This document shows, piece after piece, positions 27,732 to 36,887 of a DNA stretch of 64,000 nt. The stretch lies in the NCBI GenBank assembly GCA_027364735.1, contig DAHXOT010000032.1, positions 81,495-145,494 on the forward strand. Direction: 5' to 3'. The notes below the pieces were generated by a model, which saw nothing but the letters and a program-made list of their open reading frames with translations, made no database searches and was not told the origin of the DNA. Origin of the DNA: Hydrotalea sp. Lineage in GTDB: Bacteria; Bacteroidota; Bacteroidia; Chitinophagales; Chitinophagaceae. The position numbers and the translations under genes were made by a program. Every line of letters starts with the position of its first letter. Position 1 is the stretch's first letter.

Positions 27732-28757
27732 ATGAATCAGGATTGGATTGATTATCGCTCCGATACAGTTACCCGCCCTTCTACCGCCATGCTGGAATAT
27801 ATGCTTCATGCAAAAGTTGGGGATGATGTTTTTGGTGAAGATATTACCACTAATGAATTAGAAAATCGAATAGCAGCTTTATTTAATAAAGAAGCCGGAT
27901 TATTTTGTCCAAGTGGCACCATGAGCAACCAAATTGCTATAAAAGTGCACACGCAGCCGGGCGACGAAATTATTTGTGATACACTCTCGCATATCTACCA
28001 ATATGAAGGCGGCGGAATTGCATTTAACAGTGGTTGTTCGGTTAAATTATTAAACGGAGACCGAGGCCGAATTACAGCCCAACAGGTATTAACCGCCATT
28101 AACCCTACAGATATTCACAAACCAAATACCCGTTTAGTTTCTCTAGAAAACACTGCCAACAGAGGTGGTGGAAGTTGCTATCATTTAACTGATATTGAGC
28201 AAATTAAAGAAGTATGTATCAAAAACAACTTAAAGCTACATTTAGATGGTGCCAGAATATTTAATGCTTTAATTGCCCAACAACAAAAACCCGAACAATA
28301 CGGTAATGAATTTGATTCTATTTCTATTTGTTTAAGTAAAGGATTAGGCACACCGGCAGGTAGCATATTAGTGGGTAATAAAGAATTTATTTACAAGGCA
28401 AGAAGAATAAGAAAAGTTTTTGGAGGAGGAATGCGTCAAACGGGTTATTTAGCAGCCGCAGGAATTTATGCTATTGAAAATAATATAGAAAGATTACAAG
28501 AAGACCATCTTCATGCTCAACAAATTACTCATGCACTTTTACAAAAAAAGTTTATAGGCAATATCTTTCCTGTAGAAACCAATATTATCATTTTTGAACT
28601 AAAAGATATTTATACTGCTGCAACATTTGTAGCAAAAATGAAAGAACAGGGTATTTTAATGATTGCCATTTCTCCAACTCAAGTTAGAATGGTTTTACAC
28701 TTAGATATTTCTGAAGAAATGGTTCAAAAAACTATTCGCACAATTCAATCGTTATAA
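27732..28757 (+). CDS. ltaE: Low-specificity threonine aldolase
   Basis: This PLP-dependent enzyme of 341 aa cleaves threonine or allo-threonine to glycine and acetaldehyde in the cytoplasm. The N-terminus DYRSDTVTRPSTAML is diagnostic of the beta-eliminating lyase family. GEDITTNELE and LFCPSGTMSNQIAIK follow. The PLP-binding lysine lies in SICLSKGLGTPAGS near residue 206, and the RKVFGGGMRQTG motif follows it. It is followed 21 bp later by pgi and is likely in an operon with pgi and a GNAT acetyltransferase, although the three share no pathway. Confidence 0.93.
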   Translation: MNQDWIDYRSDTVTRPSTAMLEYMLHAKVGDDVFGEDITTNELENRIAALFNKEAGLFCPSGTMSNQIAIKVHTQPGDEIICDTLSHIYQYEGGGIAFNSGCSVKLLNGDRGRITAQQVLTAINPTDIHKPNTRLVSLENTANRGGGSCYHLTDIEQIKEVCIKNNLKLHLDGARIFNALIAQQQKPEQYGNEFDSISICLSKGLGTPAGSILVGNKEFIYKARRIRKVFGGGMRQTGYLAAAGIYAIENNIERLQEDHLHAQQITHALLQKKFIGNIFPVETNIIIFELKDIYTAATFVAKMKEQGILMIAISPTQVRMVLHLDISEEMVQKTIRTIQSL

Positions 28758-28778
28758 AAAAAATTAAAATTAGAGATA

Positions 28779-30437
28779 ATGTTACCGAGAATTAACCCAA
28801 CCAATACACAAGCTTGGATTTTATTGAAAAAACATTTTGAAGAAGAAATGAATCGTACGCAAATGAAAGATTTGTTTGCAAAAGATCCGAATAGACAATC
28901 TAATTTTTCTGTTACTTTTCAAGATATATTTTTCGATTATTCTAAAAACATCATCAACAAAAAAACTTTACAATTATTACTTCAATTAGCAAATGATTGC
29001 GAATTAACAACGGCTATTAAAGCCCTATTTGAAGGCGAAAAAATTAATGAAACAGAAAACCGTTCGGTATTACATACCGCTTTAAGAAATTTTGCTAATT
29101 CACCAATAATGGTAGATGGGAAAGATGTATTGCCTGTAATTAAAAAAGTGCAAAACCAAATGAAAGCTTTCTGCGAAAAAATTCATAGCGGAAGCTGGAA
29201 AGGTTATACCGGAAAACCTATTAAATACATTGTAAACATTGGAATTGGTGGCAGCGACCTTGGACCGGTAATGGTTACCGAAGCTTTAAAACCTTATTGG
29301 ATAGAGGGCATCCAATCGTACTTTGTAAGTAATGTAGATGGAACCCATATTGCTGAAACACTAAAAAAAGTTACCCCAGATGAAACATTATTTTTAGTAG
29401 CATCTAAAACCTTTACTACACAAGAAACCATGACCAATGCACATACTGCACGCAATTGGTTTTTAAAACATGCTACCAATGAAAAATTTATATCGCAACA
29501 TTTTGCAGCTTTAAGTACCAACGAAAAAGAAGTTGTAAAATTTGGAATTGATAAAGCCAATATGTTTGAATTTTGGGATTGGGTTGGTGGAAGATATTCT
29601 CTATGGAGTGCCATTGGTTTATCTATAGCTTTAACTATTGGCTATACTAATTTTGAAGATTTATTAAAAGGTGCTTTTGCCACCGATGAACATTTTAAAA
29701 CAGCCAAATTTGAAAGTAATATTCCTGTTTTAATGGCACTAATTGGTTTATGGTATACTAACTTTTTTGGAACACAAAGCGAAGTAATTCTTCCTTACGA
29801 TCAATACTTACATCGCTTTGCAGCATACTTTCAGCAAGGCAACATGGAAAGCAATGGCAAAAGTGTTGATAGAAATGGAAACCTTGTAAATTATGCAACA
29901 GGACCCGTAATTTGGGGCGAACCCGGTACCAATGGTCAGCATGCATTCTATCAATTAATTCATCAAGGAACTATTGTAATACCCGCCGATTTTATTGCTC
30001 CTGCCATTAGTCATAATCCTATTGGCGATCATCATGTAAAATTGTTATCCAACTTCTTTGCCCAAACCGAAGCATTAATGAATGGCAAAACAGAAAAAGA
30101 AGTAAAAGAAGAATTACTACAAGCAGGCAAATCGGAAGAAGAAATTAAGAAAATAGCAGCATTTAAAATGTTCGAGGGCAATAAACCTACTAATTCAATT
30201 CTTATTAAAAAAATTACGCCTTATACTTTGGGTAGTTTAATTGCACTGTACGAGCATAAAATATTTGTACAAGGTGTTATCTGGAATATTTTCAGCTTCG
30301 ACCAATGGGGGGTGGAATTAGGCAAACAATTAGCTAATAAAATTTTACCCGAATTAGAAAATGAAAAACCAATTACAACTCATGACAGCTCTACCAATGG
30401 ATTAATTAATTTGTTTAAACAGTTCAGAAAAGAATAA
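28779..30437 (+). CDS. pgi: Glucose-6-phosphate isomerase
   Basis: It interconverts glucose 6-phosphate and fructose 6-phosphate in glycolysis and gluconeogenesis. The protein has 552 aa, the long eukaryote/proteobacterium-like form. Signature motifs include [13 protein letters not shown] (near residue 154), the SKTFTTQET phosphate-binding loop, the catalytic segment [21 protein letters not shown], and GVELGKQLA near the C-terminus. [18 protein letters not shown] contains the catalytic glutamate and histidine region. The stop is one base before the start of the acetyltransferase gene. Confidence 0.97.
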   Translation: MLPRINPTNTQAWILLKKHFEEEMNRTQMKDLFAKDPNRQSNFSVTFQDIFFDYSKNIINKKTLQLLLQLANDCELTTAIKALFEGEKINETENRSVLHTALRNFANSPIMVDGKDVLPVIKKVQNQMKAFCEKIHSGSWKGYTGKPIKYIVNIGIGGSDLGPVMVTEALKPYWIEGIQSYFVSNVDGTHIAETLKKVTPDETLFLVASKTFTTQETMTNAHTARNWFLKHATNEKFISQHFAALSTNEKEVVKFGIDKANMFEFWDWVGGRYSLWSAIGLSIALTIGYTNFEDLLKGAFATDEHFKTAKFESNIPVLMALIGLWYTNFFGTQSEVILPYDQYLHRFAAYFQQGNMESNGKSVDRNGNLVNYATGPVIWGEPGTNGQHAFYQLIHQGTIVIPADFIAPAISHNPIGDHHVKLLSNFFAQTEALMNGKTEKEVKEELLQAGKSEEEIKKIAAFKMFEGNKPTNSILIKKITPYTLGSLIALYEHKIFVQGVIWNIFSFDQWGVELGKQLANKILPELENEKPITTHDSSTNGLINLFKQFRKE

Positions 30438-30438
30438 C

Positions 30439-30930
30439 ATGGAAGAACCCATTATTATTAGAACCATTGAGCCAACCGATAATGCAATTTTGGCTTCTAT
30501 TATAAGAACTTCTTTAGAAGAATTTAATGCCAATAAACCCGACACTGTTTATTTTGATGAAACTACCGATAACTTATACCAATTATTTAGCAGCACAGAT
30601 AAAAGCATTTATTTTGTTGCCGAAAAAAATGGAAAAATACTTGGTGGTGGTGGAATTTTTCCTACCGAAAATTTACCGGAAGGTTTTTGCGAGCTTGTAA
30701 AAATGTATCTTACCAAAAACGCAAGAGGCAAAGGTTTGGGAAGAAAAATGCTGGAACATTGTTTACAAGCAGCCAAAGACTTAGGTTATACAACTGTTTA
30801 TCTTGAATCGATGCCGGAATTGAGTACAGCTTTAAAAGTATATGAAAAATTGGGGTTTGAATATATTAACTTCTCATTAGGCAGAAGCGGCCATTGTGGA
30901 TGTGATATCTGGATGCAGAAAAAATTATAA
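30439..30930 (+). CDS. GNAT-family N-acetyltransferase
   Basis: This 163-aa protein is a single GNAT domain that would acetylate an amine on a small molecule or protein using acetyl-CoA. The acetyl-CoA loop ARGKGLGRKML (R-x-x-G-x-G) is near residue 95, preceded by the beta strand ELVKMYL. The C-terminal GRSGHCGCDIWMQK contains two closely spaced cysteines. The substrate is unknown. It begins one base after the pgi stop and is followed by a strong bidirectional terminator, so it closes the ltaE-pgi operon. Confidence 0.88.
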   Translation: MEEPIIIRTIEPTDNAILASIIRTSLEEFNANKPDTVYFDETTDNLYQLFSSTDKSIYFVAEKNGKILGGGGIFPTENLPEGFCELVKMYLTKNARGKGLGRKMLEHCLQAAKDLGYTTVYLESMPELSTALKVYEKLGFEYINFSLGRSGHCGCDIWMQKKL

Positions 30931-30936
30931 CCTAAA

Positions 30937-30968
30937 AAAAGCCGTTCAACTTTTATTGAACGGCTTTT
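30937..30968. terminator. Bidirectional hairpin terminator
   Basis: Perfect 13-bp stem AAAAGCCGTTCAA / TTGAACGGCTTTT with a 6-nt loop, between the convergent acetyltransferase and glutamate dehydrogenase genes. A- and T-runs on both sides let it serve either strand. It is the only convergent junction in the window with a dedicated intergenic terminator. Confidence 0.9.
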
Positions 30969-30999
30969 AAATAAAAGTACGTTGTATAATTACTCCCCC

Positions 31000-32421
31000 C
31001 TATGGGAAAATACCTAATTCAATATAACTTAAAGCAACTTTATTAATTGCATTAACATAAGCTGCAGTACGCATATTGGGTATTTGCGGATTATCTTTCC
31101 ATATATCCATAATTTCTTTGGTAGCAGAAATCATTGTTTCTTCCAGCCCACTGTACACTAAATCAATTTCATCTGCTCCATGTAATATAAAATCTTTATC
31201 TCTCTCTCCTACCTTTCTACCCGATGTAGACTCTATTTGATTGAGAATATGTTTGTTCATGTTTTCCTGAAAGCGTTTTTCCATTCTTCCAAATCGCATG
31301 TGCGATAAATTCTTTAACCACTCAAAATACGAAACTGTAACACCGCCTGCATTTAAGTACATGTCAGGTATTACCAAAACGCCATTTTCAACAAAGTATT
31401 CATCTGCTTCCGGAGTAAGCGGACCATTAGCTGCTTCGGCTATAATTTTTGCTTTTATGTTGGGTGCATTTACACCATTAATTACATTTTCTAAAGCGGC
31501 CGGAACTAATATATCACATTCAAGCTCTAAAGCTGAGGAAGAATTTTCTATATTGGTTGCACCTGCAAAATTTAAAATACTTCCTGTACGTTTTCTGTGC
31601 TGAAATAGATCTTCTTCATTTAATCCATTTTCATTATATACAGCACCTTCAAATTCAGCAATTGCAATTACTTTAGCTCCATGCTCTCTAAAAAATTTCG
31701 AGCAATGATAGCCCACATTTCCCATTCCTTGCACAATAACACGTTTGCCTTCAATACCTAATGCCAAGCCTAACTTTTTCATAATATCGGGCATATTGCA
31801 CACTTCTCTGGTACCATAAAATACGCCTAACCCGGTTGCTTCTTTTCTACCATGAACACCACCCTGACTAATTGGTTTACCGGTAACACAACCGGCAGCA
31901 TCAATATTTCCCGGGTTTAAACTTTGGTAAGTATCTACAATCCATGCCATTTCTCTTTCTCCTGTACCATAATCGGGTGCCGGCACATCAATACCAGGGC
32001 CAATAAAATTTTTTCTTACCAATTCAGCAGTATAACGGCGTGTTATTTTTTCTAATTCATACGCACTATGGTTACGTGGATTAATTTTAATACCGCCTTT
32101 TGCTCCGCCGAAAGGAACATTAACAATAGCACATTTATACGTCATTAAACTTGCCAATGCTTTTACTTCATCATCATTAACAAATTCGCTGAACCGAATA
32201 CCACCTTTACAGGGAGTTTTATGTTGTGAATGCTGTACTCTAAAAGCCTCAATTACTTCTATTCGTCCATCATCCATTTTAACAGGAAAGTTCATACTGT
32301 ACACACTGTTACATGCTTTTATTTGTTCCAGTAAACCTTTATCCCATTTGGTAAATTTTGCAGCTTTATCAAAGCTTTTTTCTACACTTTCAAAAAAACT
32401 GTAGGTGTTTGTAGTTGACAT
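31000..32421 (-). CDS. gdhA: Glutamate dehydrogenase (Glu/Leu/Phe/Val family)
   Basis: It catalyses reversible oxidative deamination of glutamate to 2-oxoglutarate. The protein has 473 aa. The catalytic region contains [28 protein letters not shown] (catalytic lysine) and the [14 protein letters not shown] segment. The dinucleotide-binding motif is [15 protein letters not shown] near residue 237, and [15 protein letters not shown] follows. The length is greater than for hexameric NADP enzymes of the GdhA/E. coli class and fits a Bacteroidota subgroup. Cofactor preference (NAD or NADP) cannot be settled from the motif alone. It is monocistronic. Confidence 0.95.
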   Translation of the reverse strand: MSTTNTYSFFESVEKSFDKAAKFTKWDKGLLEQIKACNSVYSMNFPVKMDDGRIEVIEAFRVQHSQHKTPCKGGIRFSEFVNDDEVKALASLMTYKCAIVNVPFGGAKGGIKINPRNHSAYELEKITRRYTAELVRKNFIGPGIDVPAPDYGTGEREMAWIVDTYQSLNPGNIDAAGCVTGKPISQGGVHGRKEATGLGVFYGTREVCNMPDIMKKLGLALGIEGKRVIVQGMGNVGYHCSKFFREHGAKVIAIAEFEGAVYNENGLNEEDLFQHRKRTGSILNFAGATNIENSSSALELECDILVPAALENVINGVNAPNIKAKIIAEAANGPLTPEADEYFVENGVLVIPDMYLNAGGVTVSYFEWLKNLSHMRFGRMEKRFQENMNKHILNQIESTSGRKVGERDKDFILHGADEIDLVYSGLEETMISATKEIMDIWKDNPQIPNMRTAAYVNAINKVALSYIELGIFP

Positions 32422-32553
32422 AACTTTTCTTATTTAGCGTTTTTTATATGGAGCAATCTATCGTTTATTAACTGCATTGGCAGTGCAATTTTGTATTCTT
32501 GTGTATTAGTAAATACAGTGCATTATTCAGTTTTTACAAAAAGCTTAATCACA

Positions 32554-32763
32554 TTATTTTTCTAACTTACTTATCTTCTTATCTAAGTTCAATAGGTATA
32601 AAAATAAACCTGCAATAATTACAATAACCACCGTCATTACCACATAAATTTTACCGTTACTTTTCATAATACCTTCAGTATTATTAGCAACATCTTGGGC
32701 ATTGGCCAATACACTAACTAATGCAAAAGCAATTGTTGCTGCAATGCGTTTTAATTTATTCAT
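32554..32763 (-). CDS. CcmD-like small membrane protein
   Basis: This 69-aa protein has an N-terminal signal-like segment ending NAQ, then a single transmembrane helix (about residues 41-59), then a charged tail KKISKLEK. Bacteroidota cytochrome c maturation loci carry such a CcmD-family protein directly after ccmC, and here the two genes overlap by 8 bp. CcmD helps release haem-loaded CcmE from the CcmABC complex. The sequence itself is too short to identify, so the call rests on size, topology and position. Confidence 0.72.
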   Translation of the reverse strand: MNKLKRIAATIAFALVSVLANAQDVANNTEGIMKSNGKIYVVMTVVIVIIAGLFLYLLNLDKKISKLEK

Positions 32764-33439
32764 TGTTTAATTTCTTTTGAAAAATAAATTGATATCTTAT
32801 TCGTAAAGTAGCTATCCAAACTCCTAATAAAGTCCACCCTATTACAGCAGGCCAAAATACCAACCGCATGGAGGGAGCTAAATCTTTTCCATTCAACGCC
32901 GGATTACCATCACTTCCTTGACCACCCGGATGAAGGCTTCCTGTTAATCGGGGCAAAATCCAAATAGTTGGAAATAACATAAAAAAAGCAAAAATATTAT
33001 ATACCGATCCTATTCTGGCTTTCTTTTCATCATCGTTTAAACTACCTCGTAAAACAAAATAAGCAAAGTAAATAAGCAATGCAATAGCAGCTCCATTTTG
33101 TTTTGGATCTCCACTCCACCAAGCTCCCCATTGATATTTTGCCCAAACCGATCCGGTAATTAATCCTAAAATACCAAATACGGTTCCGGTACGAGCAAAT
33201 TCTAGTGAATAAGTATCATAAATTTTGTTGGGAGATTTTAAATATTTAACTGCATATACCAATGATACCATAAATAATACATTCATGCAAAACCACATTG
33301 GTACATGAAAAAATAAATTACGGATGCTTTGTTGCAATGGAACGCCCGGCGGATTAGGCACATTCACTAAAAACCCCATTACGGCTGTATACATTAACAA
33401 AATAAAACTGAGTAATTTCCACCAAGGTTTTCGAATCAT
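32756..33439 (-). CDS. ccmC: Cytochrome c maturation haem-handling protein CcmC/CcsA
   Basis: This integral membrane protein of 227 aa has about six transmembrane helices. It presents haem for cytochrome c assembly on the periplasmic side. The tryptophan-rich motif QWGAWWSGDPKQNG, diagnostic of the haem-handling family, is near residue 106. Conserved histidines occur in FFHVPMWF (near residue 44) and SLHPGGQG (near 171). Its length fits CcmC, not the longer CcsA/ResC. The ccmD-like gene overlaps its end by 8 bp. An exact -7 element lies about 55 bp upstream. Other ccm genes are not in the window. Confidence 0.92.
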   Translation of the reverse strand: MIRKPWWKLLSFILLMYTAVMGFLVNVPNPPGVPLQQSIRNLFFHVPMWFCMNVLFMVSLVYAVKYLKSPNKIYDTYSLEFARTGTVFGILGLITGSVWAKYQWGAWWSGDPKQNGAAIALLIYFAYFVLRGSLNDDEKKARIGSVYNIFAFFMLFPTIWILPRLTGSLHPGGQGSDGNPALNGKDLAPSMRLVFWPAVIGWTLLGVWIATLRIRYQFIFQKKLNNE

Positions 33440-33493
33440 ATAAATCGTTTACAATGTATCTGAAGTATTTTTTTTGAGCAACAATCGAGGCGA

Positions 33494-33501
33494 CAAAGTT
33501 A
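33494..33501 (-). promoter_or_regulatory. -7 element of the ccmC operon
   Basis: On the minus strand this reads TAACTTTG, an exact TAnnTTTG match, with TTG candidates 14 and 24 bp further upstream. It lies 54 bp before the ccmC ATG. Confidence 0.45.
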
Positions 33502-33610
33502 GGGGGATTAGCTTACAAAATTTGCCAATACTATTCACTATTATTTGCAATTGATGTTAGTTTATTCCACAACTTTTATAATTTAACTACTATCATAAAA
33601 TGCATTCCCT

Positions 33611-33618
33611 TACCTTTG
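33611..33618 (+). promoter_or_regulatory. -7 element of queA
   Basis: TACCTTTG is an exact TAnnTTTG match, 35 bp before the queA ATG. No -33 TTG is seen at 17-23 bp. Confidence 0.45.
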
Positions 33619-33653
33619 CAAACTTTAATCACCTTTAAAATTCATGCCGTAAC

Positions 33654-34703
33654 ATGAAATTAAGTCAATTCCGATTCGATCTTCCACTAAATTTAATTGC
33701 CCAAAATCCAACAAAGAAGAGAGAAGACAGCCGTTTAATGGTTGTAAATAGAAAAACAGGGCAAATGGAAAACAAACATTTTTATAACATCTTAGACTAT
33801 TTCGATGATAAAGACGTGTTTGTAGTAAATAACACCAAAGTTTTTCCGGCTCGCATGTATGGGCGTAAAGAAAAAACAGGAGCTAAAATTGAAGTTTTTT
33901 TATTAAGAGAACTAAATAAGCCCAATAAATTATGGGATGTAATTGTTGATCCCGCAAGAAAAATTAGAGTTGGTAACAAATTATATTTTGGCGATAATGA
34001 AGAATTGGTTGCCGAAGTAATTGATAATACTACCAGCCGCGGACGCACCATTCGTTTTTTATGGGATGATGATGATACCAGTTTTAAAGCTATGCTGGAA
34101 TTTTTAGGAGAAACCCCATTGCCTAAATATATTAAGCGTAAACCCGATGATGAGGATAAAGAAAGATACCAAACCGTTTATGCCAAATATGAAGGTGCAG
34201 TTGCCGCTCCTACAGCAGGTTTACACTTTAGCAAAGAATTAATTAAACGTTGCGAAATTAAAGGTATTCGTTTTGCAGAAATTACTTTACATACCGGATT
34301 AGGCACTTTTCGCCCAATTGAAGTGGAGGATTTAAGCAAACATAAAATGGATGCCGAATATTATAATATACCGGAAGAAGCATGCAATATTGTTAATAAA
34401 GCAAAAGAAACGGGGCATCGCATTTGTTCTATTGGTACTACTACCATGCGAGCAATGGAAACAAGTTTTACTGCTCAAAAACTATTAAAACCAAGTGAAG
34501 GCTGGACCAATCATTTTATCCACCCTCCATACGATTTTAGTGTTGCTGATAGTTTGGTTACCAACTTTCATTTACCCAAAACAAGTTTATTAATTATGAC
34601 TTGTGCTTTTGCAGGGTATGATTTAGCAATTGAAGCGTATAAAAAAGCTATCAAGGATAAATATCGCTTCTTCAGCTACGGAGATGGCTTATTAATAATT
34701 TAA
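33654..34703 (+). CDS. queA: S-adenosylmethionine:tRNA ribosyltransferase-isomerase
   Basis: QueA transfers and isomerises the ribosyl moiety of SAM onto 7-aminomethyl-7-deazaguanine in tRNA to form epoxyqueuosine. The 349 aa match the family. Signature segments are DFDLP-like [14 protein letters not shown] at the start, [29 protein letters not shown] (near residue 155) and AAPTAGLHF (near 182). [14 protein letters not shown]-type sequence and [18 protein letters not shown] near the end complete the set. A perfect hairpin terminator lies 20 bp after the stop. No other queuosine gene is nearby. Confidence 0.97.
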   Translation: MKLSQFRFDLPLNLIAQNPTKKREDSRLMVVNRKTGQMENKHFYNILDYFDDKDVFVVNNTKVFPARMYGRKEKTGAKIEVFLLRELNKPNKLWDVIVDPARKIRVGNKLYFGDNEELVAEVIDNTTSRGRTIRFLWDDDDTSFKAMLEFLGETPLPKYIKRKPDDEDKERYQTVYAKYEGAVAAPTAGLHFSKELIKRCEIKGIRFAEITLHTGLGTFRPIEVEDLSKHKMDAEYYNIPEEACNIVNKAKETGHRICSIGTTTMRAMETSFTAQKLLKPSEGWTNHFIHPPYDFSVADSLVTNFHLPKTSLLIMTCAFAGYDLAIEAYKKAIKDKYRFFSYGDGLLII

Positions 34704-34723
34704 GTACACTAAGTAACTATAAT

Positions 34724-34754
34724 AAAAAATCCTGCAATACAAGCAGGATTTTTT
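34724..34754. terminator. Terminator downstream of queA
   Basis: Perfect 12-bp stem AAAAAATCCTGC / GCAGGATTTTTT with a 7-nt loop, beginning 20 bp after the queA stop. Confidence 0.92.
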
Positions 34755-34869
34755 ATTAGAAAAATAATTTAGGTTTACAGAAATTTACATACTTCATTAC
34801 AAATTAAAAAAGTGATAAATGTTACTTATTTAATTACGTATGTAAATGTTATTTGCAAAAAAATTTAAC

Positions 34870-35289
34870 ATGAAAAATATCATACTCATTTTATTAGTTG
34901 TTCTTGTAAACAGTTGCACTAATGCACAAGAGCCTTGGAAATCTTCTCAATTAATGGAACCATCTGCACTTGCAACAAGAATTACAGAAAATAAAGCGCC
35001 GTTAATAGTATGTATTGGACCCACAGCCATAATCCCTAATTCGGTTTTTATTGGCATGGCAAGTGAAGAAGATAATTTAGGCAAACTAAGAACTTTTTTG
35101 AAAGGCGTTCCTAAAGACAAAGAAATTGTTATTTATTGCGGTTGTTGCCCTTTTGAACATTGCCCGAATGTTAGACCGGCATTTCGTTTATTAAACTCTT
35201 TAGGATTTAAAAACCACAAACTATTAAATCTTTCTAATAACATTAGAACCGATTGGATTAATAAAGGATATCCAATTAAACAGCTTTAA
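34870..35289 (+). CDS. Rhodanese-like domain lipoprotein
   Basis: This is a predicted envelope lipoprotein of 139 aa. The ATG at 34870 directly precedes a lipoprotein signal (lipobox VNSC, Cys16), so I prefer it to the upstream Met at 34846. The mature part is one rhodanese-like domain. The active-site loop follows a VIYC strand and reads CGCCPF, with a further cysteine in EHCPNVRP. Three cysteines within four residues is more than the single nucleophile needed for sulfur transfer, and suggests metal or persulfide handling. This form is known to me in Bacteroidota, but I know of no assigned role. Confidence 0.82.
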   Translation: MKNIILILLVVLVNSCTNAQEPWKSSQLMEPSALATRITENKAPLIVCIGPTAIIPNSVFIGMASEEDNLGKLRTFLKGVPKDKEIVIYCGCCPFEHCPNVRPAFRLLNSLGFKNHKLLNLSNNIRTDWINKGYPIKQL

Positions 35290-35290
35290 A

Positions 35291-35653
35291 TTATTCGCCC
35301 ATTTCGGCTAAAATTTTTTTCATCAAAGGAGTTGTAGCCATTGCTTGCAACTCTTTTGATGTTCTGTTATTATTTAAATAAGAACGCTTTTTAGGTTTTA
35401 ATAGTTTTATTGTAATTAATAACATAGTATTTATAGCTATCCAAAAAGAAAAATCAGTTAATAAATTATCAATAAAAAAGTTGGTTTCAATAATTTTTCT
35501 TTCTTCAAATACAACCTTAAAAAAAGGATATGGCCATCCGTACAAATCGAAACCATAAGAATAAGTATGCCAAACTGCAGTATACGAAACAGTAATAATG
35601 AACATTACTACTGATAAGAAAAAAACAATTGAAATTTGTTTGGCTAATTTCAT
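35291..35653 (-). CDS. Two-helix membrane protein of unknown function
   Basis: This 120-aa protein is not recognised. It has a hydrophobic N-terminal helix (about residues 6-27), an aromatic-rich periplasmic stretch (HTYSYGFDLYGWPYPFFK), a second helix (about 70-86) and a basic C-terminal tail (KPKKRSYLNNNRTSKE). The ATG at 35653 is chosen over 35680, because the latter adds only a short non-helical extension. Its stop lies one base from the stop of the convergent rhodanese gene. Confidence 0.62.
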   Translation of the reverse strand: MKLAKQISIVFFLSVVMFIITVSYTAVWHTYSYGFDLYGWPYPFFKVVFEERKIIETNFFIDNLLTDFSFWIAINTMLLITIKLLKPKKRSYLNNNRTSKELQAMATTPLMKKILAEMGE

Positions 35654-35748
35654 AGCAAATATTGAATTGATTTTATTCAAAAGTAAAACTCAGTTATAAA
35701 ACGTACTAACTTTCCTATATATTTTCATCAAATCTTAATGTTTTTATA

Positions 35749-36222
35749 ATGAAAATTCAGTTCTGGTCAATTGGTAAACCGCATGAAAAATATATTAAAG
35801 AAGGAGTAACCGATTTTTCACAACGCATTCAAAAGTATTTTTCTGTAGAATGGGTAATTATTCCATCTGCTAAGAATGCAGCTTCCTTAACAGAAGAAGC
35901 ACTTAAAAAAGCAGAGGCAAGTATTATTTTAAATCAACTAAAAAAAGAAGATTATTTAATTCTATTAGATGAAACCGGTAAACAAATTTCTTCTGTAGAA
36001 TTAGCTCAACTCATTCAGCAATTGGCTAATGAAAGTATAAAGAAAATTATTTTTTTAATTGGAGGTGCTTTTGGTGTTGATGCTGTAATTCAACAAAGAG
36101 CTAATTATACTTGGAGTTTATCGAAACTTGTTTTTCCACACATGTTAGTTCGACTGATTTTAGCAGAACAAGTATATAGAGCTTGCAGTATTTTAAAAAA
36201 TGAAAAATACCATCACGTATAA
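35749..36222 (+). CDS. rlmH: 23S rRNA pseudouridine-1915 N3-methyltransferase
   Basis: This small SPOUT-fold methyltransferase of 157 aa methylates pseudouridine 1915 in helix 69 of 23S rRNA. Characteristic features are the N-terminal MKIQFWSIGKPHEKY, the DYLILLDETGKQISS strand-loop, the knot segment IIFLIGGAFGVD (near residue 103) and the C-terminal LVRLILAEQVYRACSIL. It ends with the usual YHH motif. The length is typical. The rhomboid gene follows 21 bp later. Confidence 0.95.
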   Translation: MKIQFWSIGKPHEKYIKEGVTDFSQRIQKYFSVEWVIIPSAKNAASLTEEALKKAEASIILNQLKKEDYLILLDETGKQISSVELAQLIQQLANESIKKIIFLIGGAFGVDAVIQQRANYTWSLSKLVFPHMLVRLILAEQVYRACSILKNEKYHHV

Positions 36223-36243
36223 TTAAGTTTTATCTTGCCAAGT

Positions 36244-36885
36244 ATGACAACTATTACCATTGCCATTATAGTATTAACCTGTATAATTTCCATATCGGCC
36301 TTTTCGAGAGAAAAAATTATTGATGATTTTATTTTTTATCCTCCTGCAATAACCAATCAGCATCAATGGTATCGGTTTGTTACTTGCGGGTTTATTCATG
36401 CCGATATTCCTCATTTACTTTTTAACATGTACTCATTTTATATGTTTGGCGAAGTGATAGAAGATGCATTTGATAAAATATATGGAAGTAAAGGAAAGTT
36501 ACTTTTTTTATTACTTTATTTTTCGGCATTGGTAGTATGCCTATTACCTACTTATTTTAAAAATAAAAATAATTATTATTATAAAAGTTTAGGTGCATCC
36601 GGAGCTGTTTCTGCAATAGTATTTGCTTTTATTTTTTTAGCTCCTACCGCTAAAATAGGTTTAATGTTTATTCCTATTCATGCTCCGGCTTTTTTATTTG
36701 GTATTATTTATTTGGGCATTTCGTATTATTTGGCTCATCGAGGAGAAAGCAGAATTAATCATTCGGCTCATTTTTGGGGTGCCGTTTACGGAATTATTTT
36801 TTTAATTGTTACCGCACAACTATTAAGCGAATTTAGACCGGTTGATAATTTTACTATTGATATAATTAACTATTTTAAAAAATAA
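36244..36885 (+). CDS. Rhomboid-family intramembrane serine protease
   Basis: This membrane protein of 213 aa has about six transmembrane helices. The catalytic serine lies in GASG (SLGASGAVS, near residue 120) and the histidine in NHSAHFWGA (near 176), so the dyad is intact. The family motif HLLFNMYSFYMFGE is near residue 57. It would cleave transmembrane substrates within the bilayer; the substrate is unknown. The ATG at 36244 is used instead of a TTG at 36235. Its stop is 2 bp from the convergent tilS stop. Confidence 0.9.
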   Translation: MTTITIAIIVLTCIISISAFSREKIIDDFIFYPPAITNQHQWYRFVTCGFIHADIPHLLFNMYSFYMFGEVIEDAFDKIYGSKGKLLFLLLYFSALVVCLLPTYFKNKNNYYYKSLGASGAVSAIVFAFIFLAPTAKIGLMFIPIHAPAFLFGIIYLGISYYLAHRGESRINHSAHFWGAVYGIIFLIVTAQLLSEFRPVDNFTIDIINYFKK

Positions 36886-36887
36886 GC

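Noticed and set aside
31298-31603. 101-codon open frame opposite glutamate dehydrogenase
   Set aside because: Shadow of the conserved C-terminal half of the enzyme; no independent evidence.
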